38,536 bases of DNA from Halorubrum lipolyticum DSM 21995 (lineage in GTDB: Archaea > Halobacteriota > Halobacteria > Halobacteriales > Haloferacaceae): NCBI RefSeq assembly GCF_000337375.1, contig NZ_AOJG01000006.1, positions 34,435 to 72,970 on the forward strand. Direction: 5' to 3'. The notes beneath the pieces are model-generated. The model was not told where the DNA came from, made no database searches, and was given only the letters and a program-made list of their open reading frames with translations. Both the position numbers and the translations under genes were made by a program. Positions 14,917-22,161 of this stretch are shown here, one piece after another. Each line of letters opens with the position of its first letter. The stretch's first letter is position 1.

Positions 14917-15315
14917 TCAGAACGCGCCCGGGTAGACGCTGACGTCGGCGTGGAGCTCGTCGCGCAGCGCGCTGTGGACGTGACAGATGCCCTCGGCGCG
15001 CTCGGCGATGTCGGCCGCGGTCTCGTCGTCGAGGTCGGCCTCGACGTGGACGTCGAAGGCGATGGCCTCGAGGTCGTCGTCGTCATCGAGCTCCGCGCTC
15101 GCGTCGATCTGGACCTTGCCGAGCTCCTCCTCGCCGCGCTGGCTCCCGCCGACGCGGAACGCGGGGAGGTAACAGGAGGCGTACGTGGCGACGAGCGCGG
15201 CGTTCGGGTTCGGCCCGGTCTCGTCGGTCGCGTCGATCTGCAGGTCGAACTCGCCGACCTGACTCGTGCAGGCGTAGCCCTCCTCGGAAACGGTGGATGT
15301 CTCGATGTCTGCCAT
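14917..15315 (-). CDS. OsmC family protein
   Basis: This 132-aa OsmC/Ohr-fold protein carries the two reactive-site cysteines expected of the family: Cys48 in TYASCYLPAF and Cys111 in GICHVHSAL. These form the peroxidatic pair that reduces organic hydroperoxides in OsmC/Ohr enzymes. The ATG at 15315 begins MADIETSTVSEEG, and GGGATAAAGG (15341-15350) about 30 nt upstream is a good TATA element, so the mRNA is probably leaderless. An upstream ATG at 15360 is inside that promoter and is rejected. Haloarchaeal members may act in stress defence or as less specific thiol peroxidases. Confidence 0.85.
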   Translation of the reverse strand: MADIETSTVSEEGYACTSQVGEFDLQIDATDETGPNPNAALVATYASCYLPAFRVGGSQRGEEELGKVQIDASAELDDDDDLEAIAFDVHVEADLDDETAADIAERAEGICHVHSALRDELHADVSVYPGAF

Positions 15316-15435
15316 GGTCGTTCTTCGATTCGGTCTCGCGGGGATAAAGGTTATCGGCATCGGAACGTCGGGGGCGCGAGACGGGGCGTATCGAGCGACG
15401 ACGCCCGCTGCGATCGCGGCTGCCCCGGTCGGTCT

Positions 15436-16158
15436 CTACTCCAGCACGTACGTCTCGTCGCCCTCGAGGACGACCGGTTCGGCCGCGGCGCCGGCCGCCT
15501 TCACCTCGTTGACGAACTCCTGCGTCTCGATCTCGATCGGCGGGAACGTGTCGTAATGCATCGGGAACACCACGTCGGCACCTACCCAGTCGGCGGCGAT
15601 GCCGGCCCCGGCGGGGCCCATGGTGAAGTGGTCCCCCGCGGGGAGCGCGGCGGCGTCGGGCTCGAGGTACGGTGCGATCACGTCGACCATCTCGGACATC
15701 AGTCCGGTGTCGCCCGCGTGGTAGAACGTCGTGCAGTCGGCGTCGGACTCCTGGGTCGGCTTCTTGTCGCCGATCACGAACCCGGCCGGCATCCCGGCGG
15801 AGGTGCCGTAACCGGTGTCGATCCCGTTCGAGTGGTCCGCGCGAACCATCGTCACCCACGCGTCGCCGCACTCGGCGGTGCCGCCGATGTTCATCCCCAT
15901 CCCGCCGACGGCCTCGTCGTGGCCGAAGGTGTCCTGAATGTAGCCCGTCAGCTCCGGGGTGGCGACCACCGTCGCGCCCTCGTACCGGTCCGCGTCGGCG
16001 ATGTGGTCCGCGTGTCCGTGGGTCAGGAGGAGGTAGTCCGGATCGAGCTCCTCCGGGTCGACGTCGGTCTTCGGGTTGTCGAAGTACGGATCGATCAGGA
16101 GTTCCGTGTCGTCGACGACGACGTGCCACGTCGAGTGGCCGTGCCAAGTGAGTTCCAT
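15436..16158 (-). CDS. Metal-dependent hydrolase, UPF0173 family (beta-lactamase fold)
   Basis: This 240-aa metallo-beta-lactamase-fold protein of the UPF0173 (YtkL-like) group starts [13 protein letters not shown], with the diagnostic THGHADHI metal motif (HxHxDH at 47-52), [16 protein letters not shown] and [10 protein letters not shown]. Length and motif order match the family. The reaction is unknown, although members hydrolyse phosphodiester- or lactone-like bonds in vitro. TAATAAAAG at 16187-16195 is a TATA element about 32 nt upstream, so the ATG at 16158 is preferred over the one seven codons earlier. The OsmC gene follows 120 nt downstream with its own promoter. Confidence 0.88.
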   Translation of the reverse strand: MELTWHGHSTWHVVVDDTELLIDPYFDNPKTDVDPEELDPDYLLLTHGHADHIADADRYEGATVVATPELTGYIQDTFGHDEAVGGMGMNIGGTAECGDAWVTMVRADHSNGIDTGYGTSAGMPAGFVIGDKKPTQESDADCTTFYHAGDTGLMSEMVDVIAPYLEPDAAALPAGDHFTMGPAGAGIAADWVGADVVFPMHYDTFPPIEIETQEFVNEVKAAGAAAEPVVLEGDETYVLE

Positions 16159-16186
16159 GATACGGCTTGTACGTCTCATCGAGTCG

Positions 16187-16195
16187 TAATAAAAG
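16187..16195 (-). promoter_or_regulatory. TATA box of the UPF0173 gene
   Basis: TAATAAAAG (read on the plus strand) lies about 32 nt upstream of the start codon at 16158. Confidence 0.5.
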
Positions 16196-16405
16196 CCGAC
16201 GCCGCGGATCCGGAAGCGACGCGGTGAGAAGTCGGATCCGCGAGCGACGCGACAAGAAGGCGGCCGATGTCCCCGGTCCGTCCCCTTTCTGCCGGCTGTT
16301 TTCGGCGAACGATCAGTTCTATCGAGATCGATCGCAATATCTTCCCGCGACTACACGCTTAACAGCGGAATCGGCCTACGGACTCCGTGACAGTGGAGCC
16401 TCGAC

Positions 16406-17512
16406 ATGGCGCGTGAGACCGTCGACGGACGCGTCGACGGCGAGCCGGTGAGCGACCGGTATCGTCACCTCATCGAGCACGTTCAGGACGCGGTCGTCGA
16501 GTTCGGTCTCGTCGACGGCGAACCCGTCGTCGTCGGTGTCAACAGGGCGTTCGTGGACGTCTTCGGCTACGAGGCCGACGAGATACGCGGCGAGTCGCTC
16601 AACGAGTGGGTCGTCCCCGACTGGAAGCTCGCGGAGGCGGAGGACCTGGACGCGAACACCGCCTCCGGCGAGGTCAACTACCGGCAGGTGACTCGCGAGA
16701 CCGCCACCGGACTCCGCGAGTTCTTGTACCGCGGGGTTCCGTACGCCGTGAGCGAGGGCGGTGAGGGCGGCGAGGGTGACCTCGACGGCGGTTTCGCCGT
16801 CTACACGGACCTCACCGAGGTGTCCCGGAACGAGCGCCGCCTGGAGGTGTTGAACCGGGTCCTGCGGCACAACCTCCGGAACAACGCCAACATCGTCGCC
16901 GGGCACACGACGCGGCTCTTGGCCGAACTGGACGATCAGGGCAGCGAGACGACCGACGTGGCGGCGACGATCGAGCGGGCCGCCCACGAGCTCGAGCGGC
17001 TGGCCGAGGAGGCCGGCCACATCCGTCGCGTCCTCGAGCATCCGACGGACGAGGCGACCGACATCGACCCCGAGCCGATAGTTCGATCCGTCGTCGACGA
17101 CCACCGAGGGCGGGCGCCGAGCGCCGCGCTCGAAGTCGAGGTCTCCGACGTCGGCTCGGTGATGGCCGACAGCCGCCTCAGATACGCGATCGACAGCCTC
17201 GTCGACAACGCGATCGAACACAACCCGCGCTCGGAGCCGCGGGTTCGGCTCCGGATCGGAGGCGCCGAGAACCCCCCGGACGCGGCGTCCGGCGAGTGGG
17301 TCGCGATCCACGTCGAAGACGACGGGCCGCGGATCCCGGCCGCCGAGCGGGACGTGATCCTCGACGGGTCGGAGATCACGCCGACACACCACGGCAGCGG
17401 GCTCGGTCTCTGGCTCACGGAGCTGACCGTCGAGACGTTCGGCGGGGAGCTCTCCTTCGGCGCGAGCGACCTCGGCGGCAACGACGTGTCGATCCGGCTG
17501 CGCCGATCGTGA
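16406..17512 (+). CDS. PAS-domain sensor histidine kinase
   Basis: This 368-aa soluble kinase has one PAS domain (about 18-140), a halobacterial-type H-box RVLRHNLRNNANIV (His155), N-box SLVDNAIEHN (Asn268), G1 EDDGPRIP and G2 GSGLGLWL. In G1 the second Gly is replaced by Arg309, a change at a loop that normally contacts ATP. The HNLRNN-type H-box is typical of orphan haloarchaeal kinases. There are no membrane helices. It is 45 nt upstream of the zinc-ribbon protein gene, which has its own TATA-like element. Signal and partner are unknown. Confidence 0.88.
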   Translation: MARETVDGRVDGEPVSDRYRHLIEHVQDAVVEFGLVDGEPVVVGVNRAFVDVFGYEADEIRGESLNEWVVPDWKLAEAEDLDANTASGEVNYRQVTRETATGLREFLYRGVPYAVSEGGEGGEGDLDGGFAVYTDLTEVSRNERRLEVLNRVLRHNLRNNANIVAGHTTRLLAELDDQGSETTDVAATIERAAHELERLAEEAGHIRRVLEHPTDEATDIDPEPIVRSVVDDHRGRAPSAALEVEVSDVGSVMADSRLRYAIDSLVDNAIEHNPRSEPRVRLRIGGAENPPDAASGEWVAIHVEDDGPRIPAAERDVILDGSEITPTHHGSGLGLWLTELTVETFGGELSFGASDLGGNDVSIRLRRS

Positions 17513-17557
17513 GGGGCGGGAGAGGAGTTAACCGCCCGCCGCCCGAACCGTCTGCCG

Positions 17558-18637
17558 ATGCCCTCCGAGCGGAACGCCGTCCCGCCGACCGATCGGTGTC
17601 GCGAGTGCGGTCGGGCGGTCGCGTCCGAGACGAACTTCTGTCCGGAGTGTGGCGCCGACCTCGGCGACCCGTCCGCCCCCGCGTACTGCCCCGAGTGCGG
17701 CGACCGGTTCTGTTCGAACTGCGGTGGGGCGCGGTCGGGCGGCGAGTCGACCGCGACCGCGTCCGGCCGATCGAGCGGGGAGAGCCGGTCCCCGTCCGGC
17801 CCGACACCGCCTCCGCGAGAGAGCGACCGCGCCTTCCGCCGCCGCGTTCAGGACCACCTCGACGCCGGGTGGGAGATCGAGCGGGACGACGGCGACCGCG
17901 TCGTCCTCGTCGACAGGGGGGTCGGATCCGTCGGCGTCCACGTCCTCCTACTGTTCATCACCGGCGGCGTCGGGAACCTGCTGTACGGCTGGTGGCACTA
18001 CTCCAAGCTGGCCGAACGGCGTCGGCTCGTCCGCGGCGACGCGACGCCCGCGCGCGCCCCGTCGAGTCGCGAGGCCGGCGGACGGGTGGAGACCGTCTCC
18101 GCGTACCTCCTGACCGGGCTGCTGTTGCTGATCGGCGGTTGGATCACGGCCATCAGGGCGACGAGCGGCTCGCCGCCCGTCGCGCTGGTCGGAATCGCGT
18201 TCGCCCTGCTCAGCCTCGGCATGGTTCCGGCCGTCCAGCGGCGCCTCGACCGCCGGCACGGGATCTCGACGTTCGGCCGTCGGAAGACGGTGGATCACCG
18301 GGTGATTCGCCCGCCCGAGTCCGTCGACGAGCCCTGCGTCGTCTGCGGCGAGCGCATCGAGCGCGGGCTCGTCAGGCGGCGCCGCGACGAGACGGTCGTC
18401 GCCGGCTTCCCGGTTCGGACGCATTCGATTCGCCACAATCACTACTGCGTCGACTGCGCCCGGCGAGAGGTGTTCGACGGGGGGAGCGCGGGACCGGACT
18501 CCACGTCGGAGTTTCAAGTCGGCGCCGATTCCGAGCCTCATGCCGACCTCGATACCGACTCCGACCTTGACACCGACGCCGACGCCGATCCCGCGGTCGA
18601 ATCTGACGCCGATCCCGCGGTCGAACGGGACCGATAG
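17558..18637 (+). CDS. Zinc-ribbon membrane protein with acidic repeat tail
   Basis: This 359-aa protein has N-terminal tandem zinc ribbons (CREC 14-17, CPEC 28-31, CPEC 44-47, CSNC 52-55), a Ser/Pro linker, and a short soluble domain (RRVQDHLDAGWEIE). Hydrophobic segments lie at about 128-148, 187-207 and 213-230. A further cysteine pair set (CVVC and CVDC) follows, then a tail of Asp/Glu/Ala/Pro. The tail holds an eight-residue duplication (DADPAVES, DADPAVER) encoded by a 24-nt tandem repeat at 18581-18628. It is probably a haloarchaeal zinc-ribbon membrane protein with both ends in the cytoplasm. AGTTAACC 25-32 nt before the ATG is a TATA-like element. Function is unknown. Confidence 0.75.
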   Translation: MPSERNAVPPTDRCRECGRAVASETNFCPECGADLGDPSAPAYCPECGDRFCSNCGGARSGGESTATASGRSSGESRSPSGPTPPPRESDRAFRRRVQDHLDAGWEIERDDGDRVVLVDRGVGSVGVHVLLLFITGGVGNLLYGWWHYSKLAERRRLVRGDATPARAPSSREAGGRVETVSAYLLTGLLLLIGGWITAIRATSGSPPVALVGIAFALLSLGMVPAVQRRLDRRHGISTFGRRKTVDHRVIRPPESVDEPCVVCGERIERGLVRRRRDETVVAGFPVRTHSIRHNHYCVDCARREVFDGGSAGPDSTSEFQVGADSEPHADLDTDSDLDTDADADPAVESDADPAVERDR

Positions 18638-18695
18638 CCCCGTCCCGCTTGCCTCTCCGGGAACGCTTTTCGGGCGGCCGCCCGATCCGAGAGAC

Positions 18696-19439
18696 ATGCA
18701 CCACGCACGGTTCCGCGACCCGGCCGGCTCGATCCGCGAGGGGACGTACGACCCCGAGACCGACACCGTCGCCTTCGCGGGCGAGGCGTACGCCCTCGAC
18801 GACCCCGCGATCGACGTGCTCCCGCCCGCGGAGCCGACCAAGATCGTCTGTATCGGCCGCAACTACGCGGACCACGCCGCCGAGCTCGACAACGAGGTGC
18901 CGGACCGACCGCTCCTCTTCTTGAAACCGCCGAACGCGCTGGCGAGCCACGGCGACGAGATCGCGGTCCCCGCGGGGAAAGACCGGATCGACTGGGAGGC
19001 CGAGATCGCGGTCGTCATCGGCGAGCAGTGCAAGTCGGTCGACGCCGCCGACGCGATGGACGTCGTCGCCGGCTTCACCTGCATGAACGACGTGTCGAAC
19101 CGCGACGACCAGAACCGCGAGCAGAACTGGGTGCGGGGCAAGGCGTTCGACGGCGCCGCGCCGCTCGGCCCCGTGCTCGCGACCCCCGACGAGGTCCCCG
19201 CCGACGCGAGCGTCGAACTCCGGGTCAACGGCGAGACGAAGCAGTCGAGCGACCGCTCGCACCTCATGTTCGACGTGCCGACGCTGATCGAAGAGATCAC
19301 GACCTACCTCACCTTGGAGCCGGGCGACGTGATCTCGACCGGCACGCCCGAGGGCGTCGGCGCCCTCTCGGACGGCGACACCGTCGAGGTGGAGGTCGAG
19401 GGCGTCGGGACGCTCGAACACGACGTGCGGGTCCCCTGA
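18696..19439 (+). CDS. Fumarylacetoacetate hydrolase family protein
   Basis: This 247-aa FAH-fold enzyme has a short N-terminal domain and then KIVCIGRNYADHAAEL, metal-binding DWEAEIAVVIG, GFTCMNDVSNRD, VRGKAFDGAAPLGP and GDVISTGTPEGVG. These hydrolases or decarboxylases act on beta-diketones and acylpyruvates in aromatic degradation and related steps. The substrate cannot be fixed from sequence, and no aromatic-degradation genes are adjacent. The closest general relatives are annotated 2-hydroxyhepta-2,4-diene-1,7-dioate isomerase or acylpyruvase. The ATG at 18696 begins MHHARFRDPAGS, a typical haloarchaeal start for the family. Confidence 0.88.
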   Translation: MHHARFRDPAGSIREGTYDPETDTVAFAGEAYALDDPAIDVLPPAEPTKIVCIGRNYADHAAELDNEVPDRPLLFLKPPNALASHGDEIAVPAGKDRIDWEAEIAVVIGEQCKSVDAADAMDVVAGFTCMNDVSNRDDQNREQNWVRGKAFDGAAPLGPVLATPDEVPADASVELRVNGETKQSSDRSHLMFDVPTLIEEITTYLTLEPGDVISTGTPEGVGALSDGDTVEVEVEGVGTLEHDVRVP

Positions 19440-19530
19440 CGCCGTCCGCACCGCTCGACCGACTTCGTTTCACCCTCCGCCGTGCCGCCCGGTCCCACAC
19501 CGCGTTTCCGGTGAACGACCGGTTCGGCCA

Positions 19531-19540
19531 CTCTTAAGAG
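19531..19540 (+). promoter_or_regulatory. TATA box of hisC
   Basis: CTCTTAAGAG is centred 28 nt before the hisC ATG, consistent with a leaderless transcript. Confidence 0.5.
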
Positions 19541-19562
19541 CGCCCCGCCCGGATTCACGCGC

Positions 19563-20657
19563 ATGCAACCACGGGATCTCTCCGATCACTCGCCGTACGT
19601 GCCGGGTCGGGGCGTCGAGGAGGTCGCCCGCGAGCGCGGGATCGACCCCGACGACCTCATCAAGCTCTCCTCGAACGAGAACCCGCACGGCCCGAGCCCG
19701 GCGGCCGTCGAGGCGATCCGGGAGCACGCCGACCGCGTGAGCGCCTACCCGAAGTCCTCGCATACCGACCTCACCGCGAAGCTGGCCAAGAAGTGGGACG
19801 TGTCGACCGAGCAGGTGTGGGTCTCTCCCGGCGCCGACGGCTCGATCGACTACCTCTCGCGGGCCGCGTTGGAACCCGGCGACGAGGTCCTCGTCCCGGA
19901 GCCCGGCTTCGCCTACTACGCGATGTCCGCCCGGTACCACCACGGCGAGGTCTCGGAGTACGCGCTCTCGCCGGACGACGGCTTCGCGCAGGACGCCGAG
20001 ACGGTGCTGACCGCCTACGGCGGCGAGCGGATCGTCTACCTCACCTCGCCGCACAACCCCTCGGGGTCGGTGATGCCGCTCGACGAGGTGCGGGCGATCG
20101 CGGACGCGACCGCCGAGGAGACGCTCGTCGTCGTCGACGAGGCGTACGGCGAGTTCGCCGCGGTCGACAGCGCGATCCCGCTGGTCGACGAGCGCGACGA
20201 CGTGGCGGTGCTCCGCACCTTCTCGAAGGCGTACGGCCTCGCCGGGCTCCGGATCGGGTACAGCGTCGTCCCGGAGGCGTGGGGCGAGGCGTACGCCCGC
20301 GTCAACACCCCGTTCGCGGCGAACGAACTCGCGTGTCGAGCCGCGCTCGCCGCCCTCGACGACGAGGACCACGTCGCGGAGTCGGTCGAGACGGCGCGCT
20401 GGGCGCGCGAGTACATCGCGGCCGAGCTGGACGCCCCGACCGTCGAGTCGGCCGGGAACTTCGTGCTCGCCGAGGTCGGCGACGCGGAGCGGGTCGCCGA
20501 GGCGGCCCAGGAGCGCGGCGTGATAATCCGCGACTGCACCTCGTTCGGGCTCCCGAACCACGTCCGGATCTCGACCGGCACGCGCGAGGGGACCCGCGAG
20601 GCCGTCGATAGGCTCAACGAGACGCTCGCCGACCTCGGGCTGGGTGTCCGGGCGTGA
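19563..20657 (+). CDS. hisC: Histidinol-phosphate aminotransferase
   Basis: This 364-aa PLP aminotransferase (fold type I) catalyses the transamination of imidazole-acetol phosphate with glutamate in histidine synthesis. The HisC signature is clear: KLSSNENPHGPSP, SPGADGSIDYL, TSPHNPSG (161-168), VVDEAYGEF, PLP-Lys222 in RTFSKAYGLAGLRIGY with Arg230, and C-terminal VRISTGTREGT. Length is normal. Its stop overlaps the start of the AK6-like kinase gene (GTGA at 20654-20657), so the pair is coupled. The PHP-type phosphatase earlier in the window could catalyse the next step. Confidence 0.95.
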   Translation: MQPRDLSDHSPYVPGRGVEEVARERGIDPDDLIKLSSNENPHGPSPAAVEAIREHADRVSAYPKSSHTDLTAKLAKKWDVSTEQVWVSPGADGSIDYLSRAALEPGDEVLVPEPGFAYYAMSARYHHGEVSEYALSPDDGFAQDAETVLTAYGGERIVYLTSPHNPSGSVMPLDEVRAIADATAEETLVVVDEAYGEFAAVDSAIPLVDERDDVAVLRTFSKAYGLAGLRIGYSVVPEAWGEAYARVNTPFAANELACRAALAALDDEDHVAESVETARWAREYIAAELDAPTVESAGNFVLAEVGDAERVAEAAQERGVIIRDCTSFGLPNHVRISTGTREGTREAVDRLNETLADLGLGVRA

Positions 20658-21199
20658 GCGGTGCAGATCGATCCGGCTCGGACTCCCCGCCGATCCGCGT
20701 CGCGGTCACCGGCACTCCCGGCACCGGCAAGTCGACGGCGACCGACCTCCTCGCCGACGAGTACGACGTGATCCACCTCAACGATCTTATAAAAGAAGAC
20801 GACGACCTCTGGACCGAGCGCGACGCCGACCGCGACACGCTCGTCGCCGACCTCGACGCGGTCCGCGAGCACCTCGGCGACTGGTCGGGCGTGCTCGACT
20901 CCCACCTCGCGCACCGGTTCGACGCCGACCGCGTGATCGTTCTCCGGTGTCACCCCGAGACGATCGAGGCGCGGCTCCGCGAGCGGGGGGAGTCGGACGC
21001 GACCGCCGAGGAAAATGGTGAGAGCGAGGCCCTCGACGTGATCCTCTCGGAGGCGGTCGCCGAACACGGCATCGAGAACGTCTACGAGATCGACACCACC
21101 GACCGCGATCCGGCGGCCGTGGCCGACGCGATCCGCGCCGCGATCGAGGGCGACCGCGAGCCGAGCGCGGGGACCGTCGACTTCATCGAATATATATGA
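20654..21199 (+). CDS. Adenylate kinase-like protein (AK6/Fap7 family)
   Basis: This 181-aa P-loop kinase has the Walker A loop GTPGTGKST (20-28), the segment YDVIHLNDLIKE typical of the AK6/hCINAP/Fap7 family, GVLDSHLAHRF and VIVLRCHPETIEARLRERG. Eukaryotic and archaeal members are ATPases/adenylate kinases needed for late small-subunit ribosome maturation. The start is GTG, overlapping the hisC stop. The last codons (EYI-TGA) lie inside a TATATAT sequence that appears to drive the following gene. Confidence 0.88.
   Translation: MSGADRSGSDSPPIRVAVTGTPGTGKSTATDLLADEYDVIHLNDLIKEDDDLWTERDADRDTLVADLDAVREHLGDWSGVLDSHLAHRFDADRVIVLRCHPETIEARLRERGESDATAEENGESEALDVILSEAVAEHGIENVYEIDTTDRDPAAVADAIRAAIEGDREPSAGTVDFIEYI
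21191..21197 (+). promoter_or_regulatory. TATA element inside the 3' end of the kinase gene
   Basis: TATATAT overlaps the final Ile codon and first base of the stop codon of the AK6-like gene and lies about 32 nt upstream of the next ATG. It is a candidate internal promoter. Confidence 0.5.
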
Positions 21200-21225
21200 G
21201 TCCGCCGCGACGGTCGGATCGATAG

Positions 21226-21828
21226 ATGACCCTCGACCAGTACCGTTCCGTCGCGGACCGCCTCCTCGGACCGTGGGTACGCGCCGCGGCCAAGATCGGG
21301 CTCTCGCCCGATCAGGTGAGCGTCCTCGCGTTCGTCGCCGCGGTCGCCGCCGCCGGGGCGTTCGCGGTCGGCGAGCCCGTCTTTTATATACTCGGGGCGG
21401 TCTGCGTCCTGCTCAACGGCTGGCTCGACATCGTCGACGGCGCGCTCGCGCGGCACCTCGAGGTCGCCTCCGACGGCGGCGACCTGCTCGACCACGTCCT
21501 CGACCGCTACGCCGACATCGCGGTGATCGCCGGCTTCACCGTCGGGATCGGGGCGTACGCGCTCGGCTTCGTCGCGGTGACCGGCGTCCTGATGACCTCG
21601 TACATGGGCACCCAGATCCAGGCGGTCGGCATCGGCCGCGAGTACGGCGGCCTGCTCGGACGCGCCGACCGGCTCGCACTGATGGGGGTCGTCGGCCTCG
21701 TCGCCGCCGTCTACTCGGCGCCGGTCGTCGCCGGCCTGAACGTCGTCGGCCTCCTGCTCGCGCTGTTCGCGGCCGTCGGCCACCTCACCGCGGTTCAGCG
21801 GTTCCTCGGCGCGTGGCGCGATTTATAA
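21226..21828 (+). CDS. CDP-alcohol phosphatidyltransferase family protein
   Basis: This 200-aa integral membrane enzyme has about six helices. It carries the family motif in perfect spacing: D68-x2-D71-G-x2-A-R, eight residues, G85-x3-D89-x3-D93. These aspartates bind the divalent metals that activate the CDP-lipid donor. Haloarchaeal members next to AK6-like kinases are candidates for archaetidylinositol-phosphate or archaetidylglycerol-phosphate synthase. The precise alcohol acceptor cannot be told here. It follows the kinase gene by 26 nt and has its own TATA element. Confidence 0.88.
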   Translation: MTLDQYRSVADRLLGPWVRAAAKIGLSPDQVSVLAFVAAVAAAGAFAVGEPVFYILGAVCVLLNGWLDIVDGALARHLEVASDGGDLLDHVLDRYADIAVIAGFTVGIGAYALGFVAVTGVLMTSYMGTQIQAVGIGREYGGLLGRADRLALMGVVGLVAAVYSAPVVAGLNVVGLLLALFAAVGHLTAVQRFLGAWRDL

Positions 21829-21870
21829 GGATCGACGGACTCACGCCCCGAAAGAGCGATCGCCCCGAAC

Positions 21871-21880
21871 CATTTTAACG
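21871..21880 (+). promoter_or_regulatory. TATA box of hicB-like gene
   Basis: CATTTTAACG is centred 28 nt before the ATG at 21903 and favours that start over the GTG four codons earlier. Confidence 0.5.
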
Positions 21881-21902
21881 TCTTGACGAGGTGCGGCTAG
21901 CT

Positions 21903-22124
21903 ATGGCCCGAGCTGATCCGCGAGACTCGGACTCTCTCACCCGAGATATCAGACTGATCGAGAATCCGGACGGGCAGTGGACGGCTCGAGACCTCCGCGC
22001 CGAGGTGACGGCACAGGGTGAGAGCAGGGACACCGCCCTTGACAACCTCGAGGCTGTCGTCGAGGCGGTGGAAAACGGCGGCGGGGCCCCGTCGACCTGT
22101 GAGTGGATCGATCGGAACCGCTGA
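21903..22124 (+). CDS. HicB-like antitoxin-type protein (solitary)
   Basis: This 73-aa protein resembles the partial RNase-H-fold domain of HicB antitoxins: RDIRLIENPDGQWTARDLRAE, then VTAQGESRDTALDNLEAVVEAVE. In HicAB systems HicB neutralises the HicA mRNA interferase and represses the operon. No HicA-like gene (60-80 aa with a conserved catalytic His) is seen on either side: upstream is the phospholipid synthase and downstream the convergent Mrp gene. No C-terminal DNA-binding domain is present. It may be a stand-alone regulator or an orphan antitoxin. Confidence 0.65.
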   Translation: MARADPRDSDSLTRDIRLIENPDGQWTARDLRAEVTAQGESRDTALDNLEAVVEAVENGGGAPSTCEWIDRNR

Positions 22125-22161
22125 GGCGATAGGGTCCCCTCTAGCGGGATTTGTAATCTGA

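Noticed and set aside
21829-22161. HicA toxin gene next to the HicB-like gene
   Set aside because: No frame of suitable length with HicA features is present on either strand around it.
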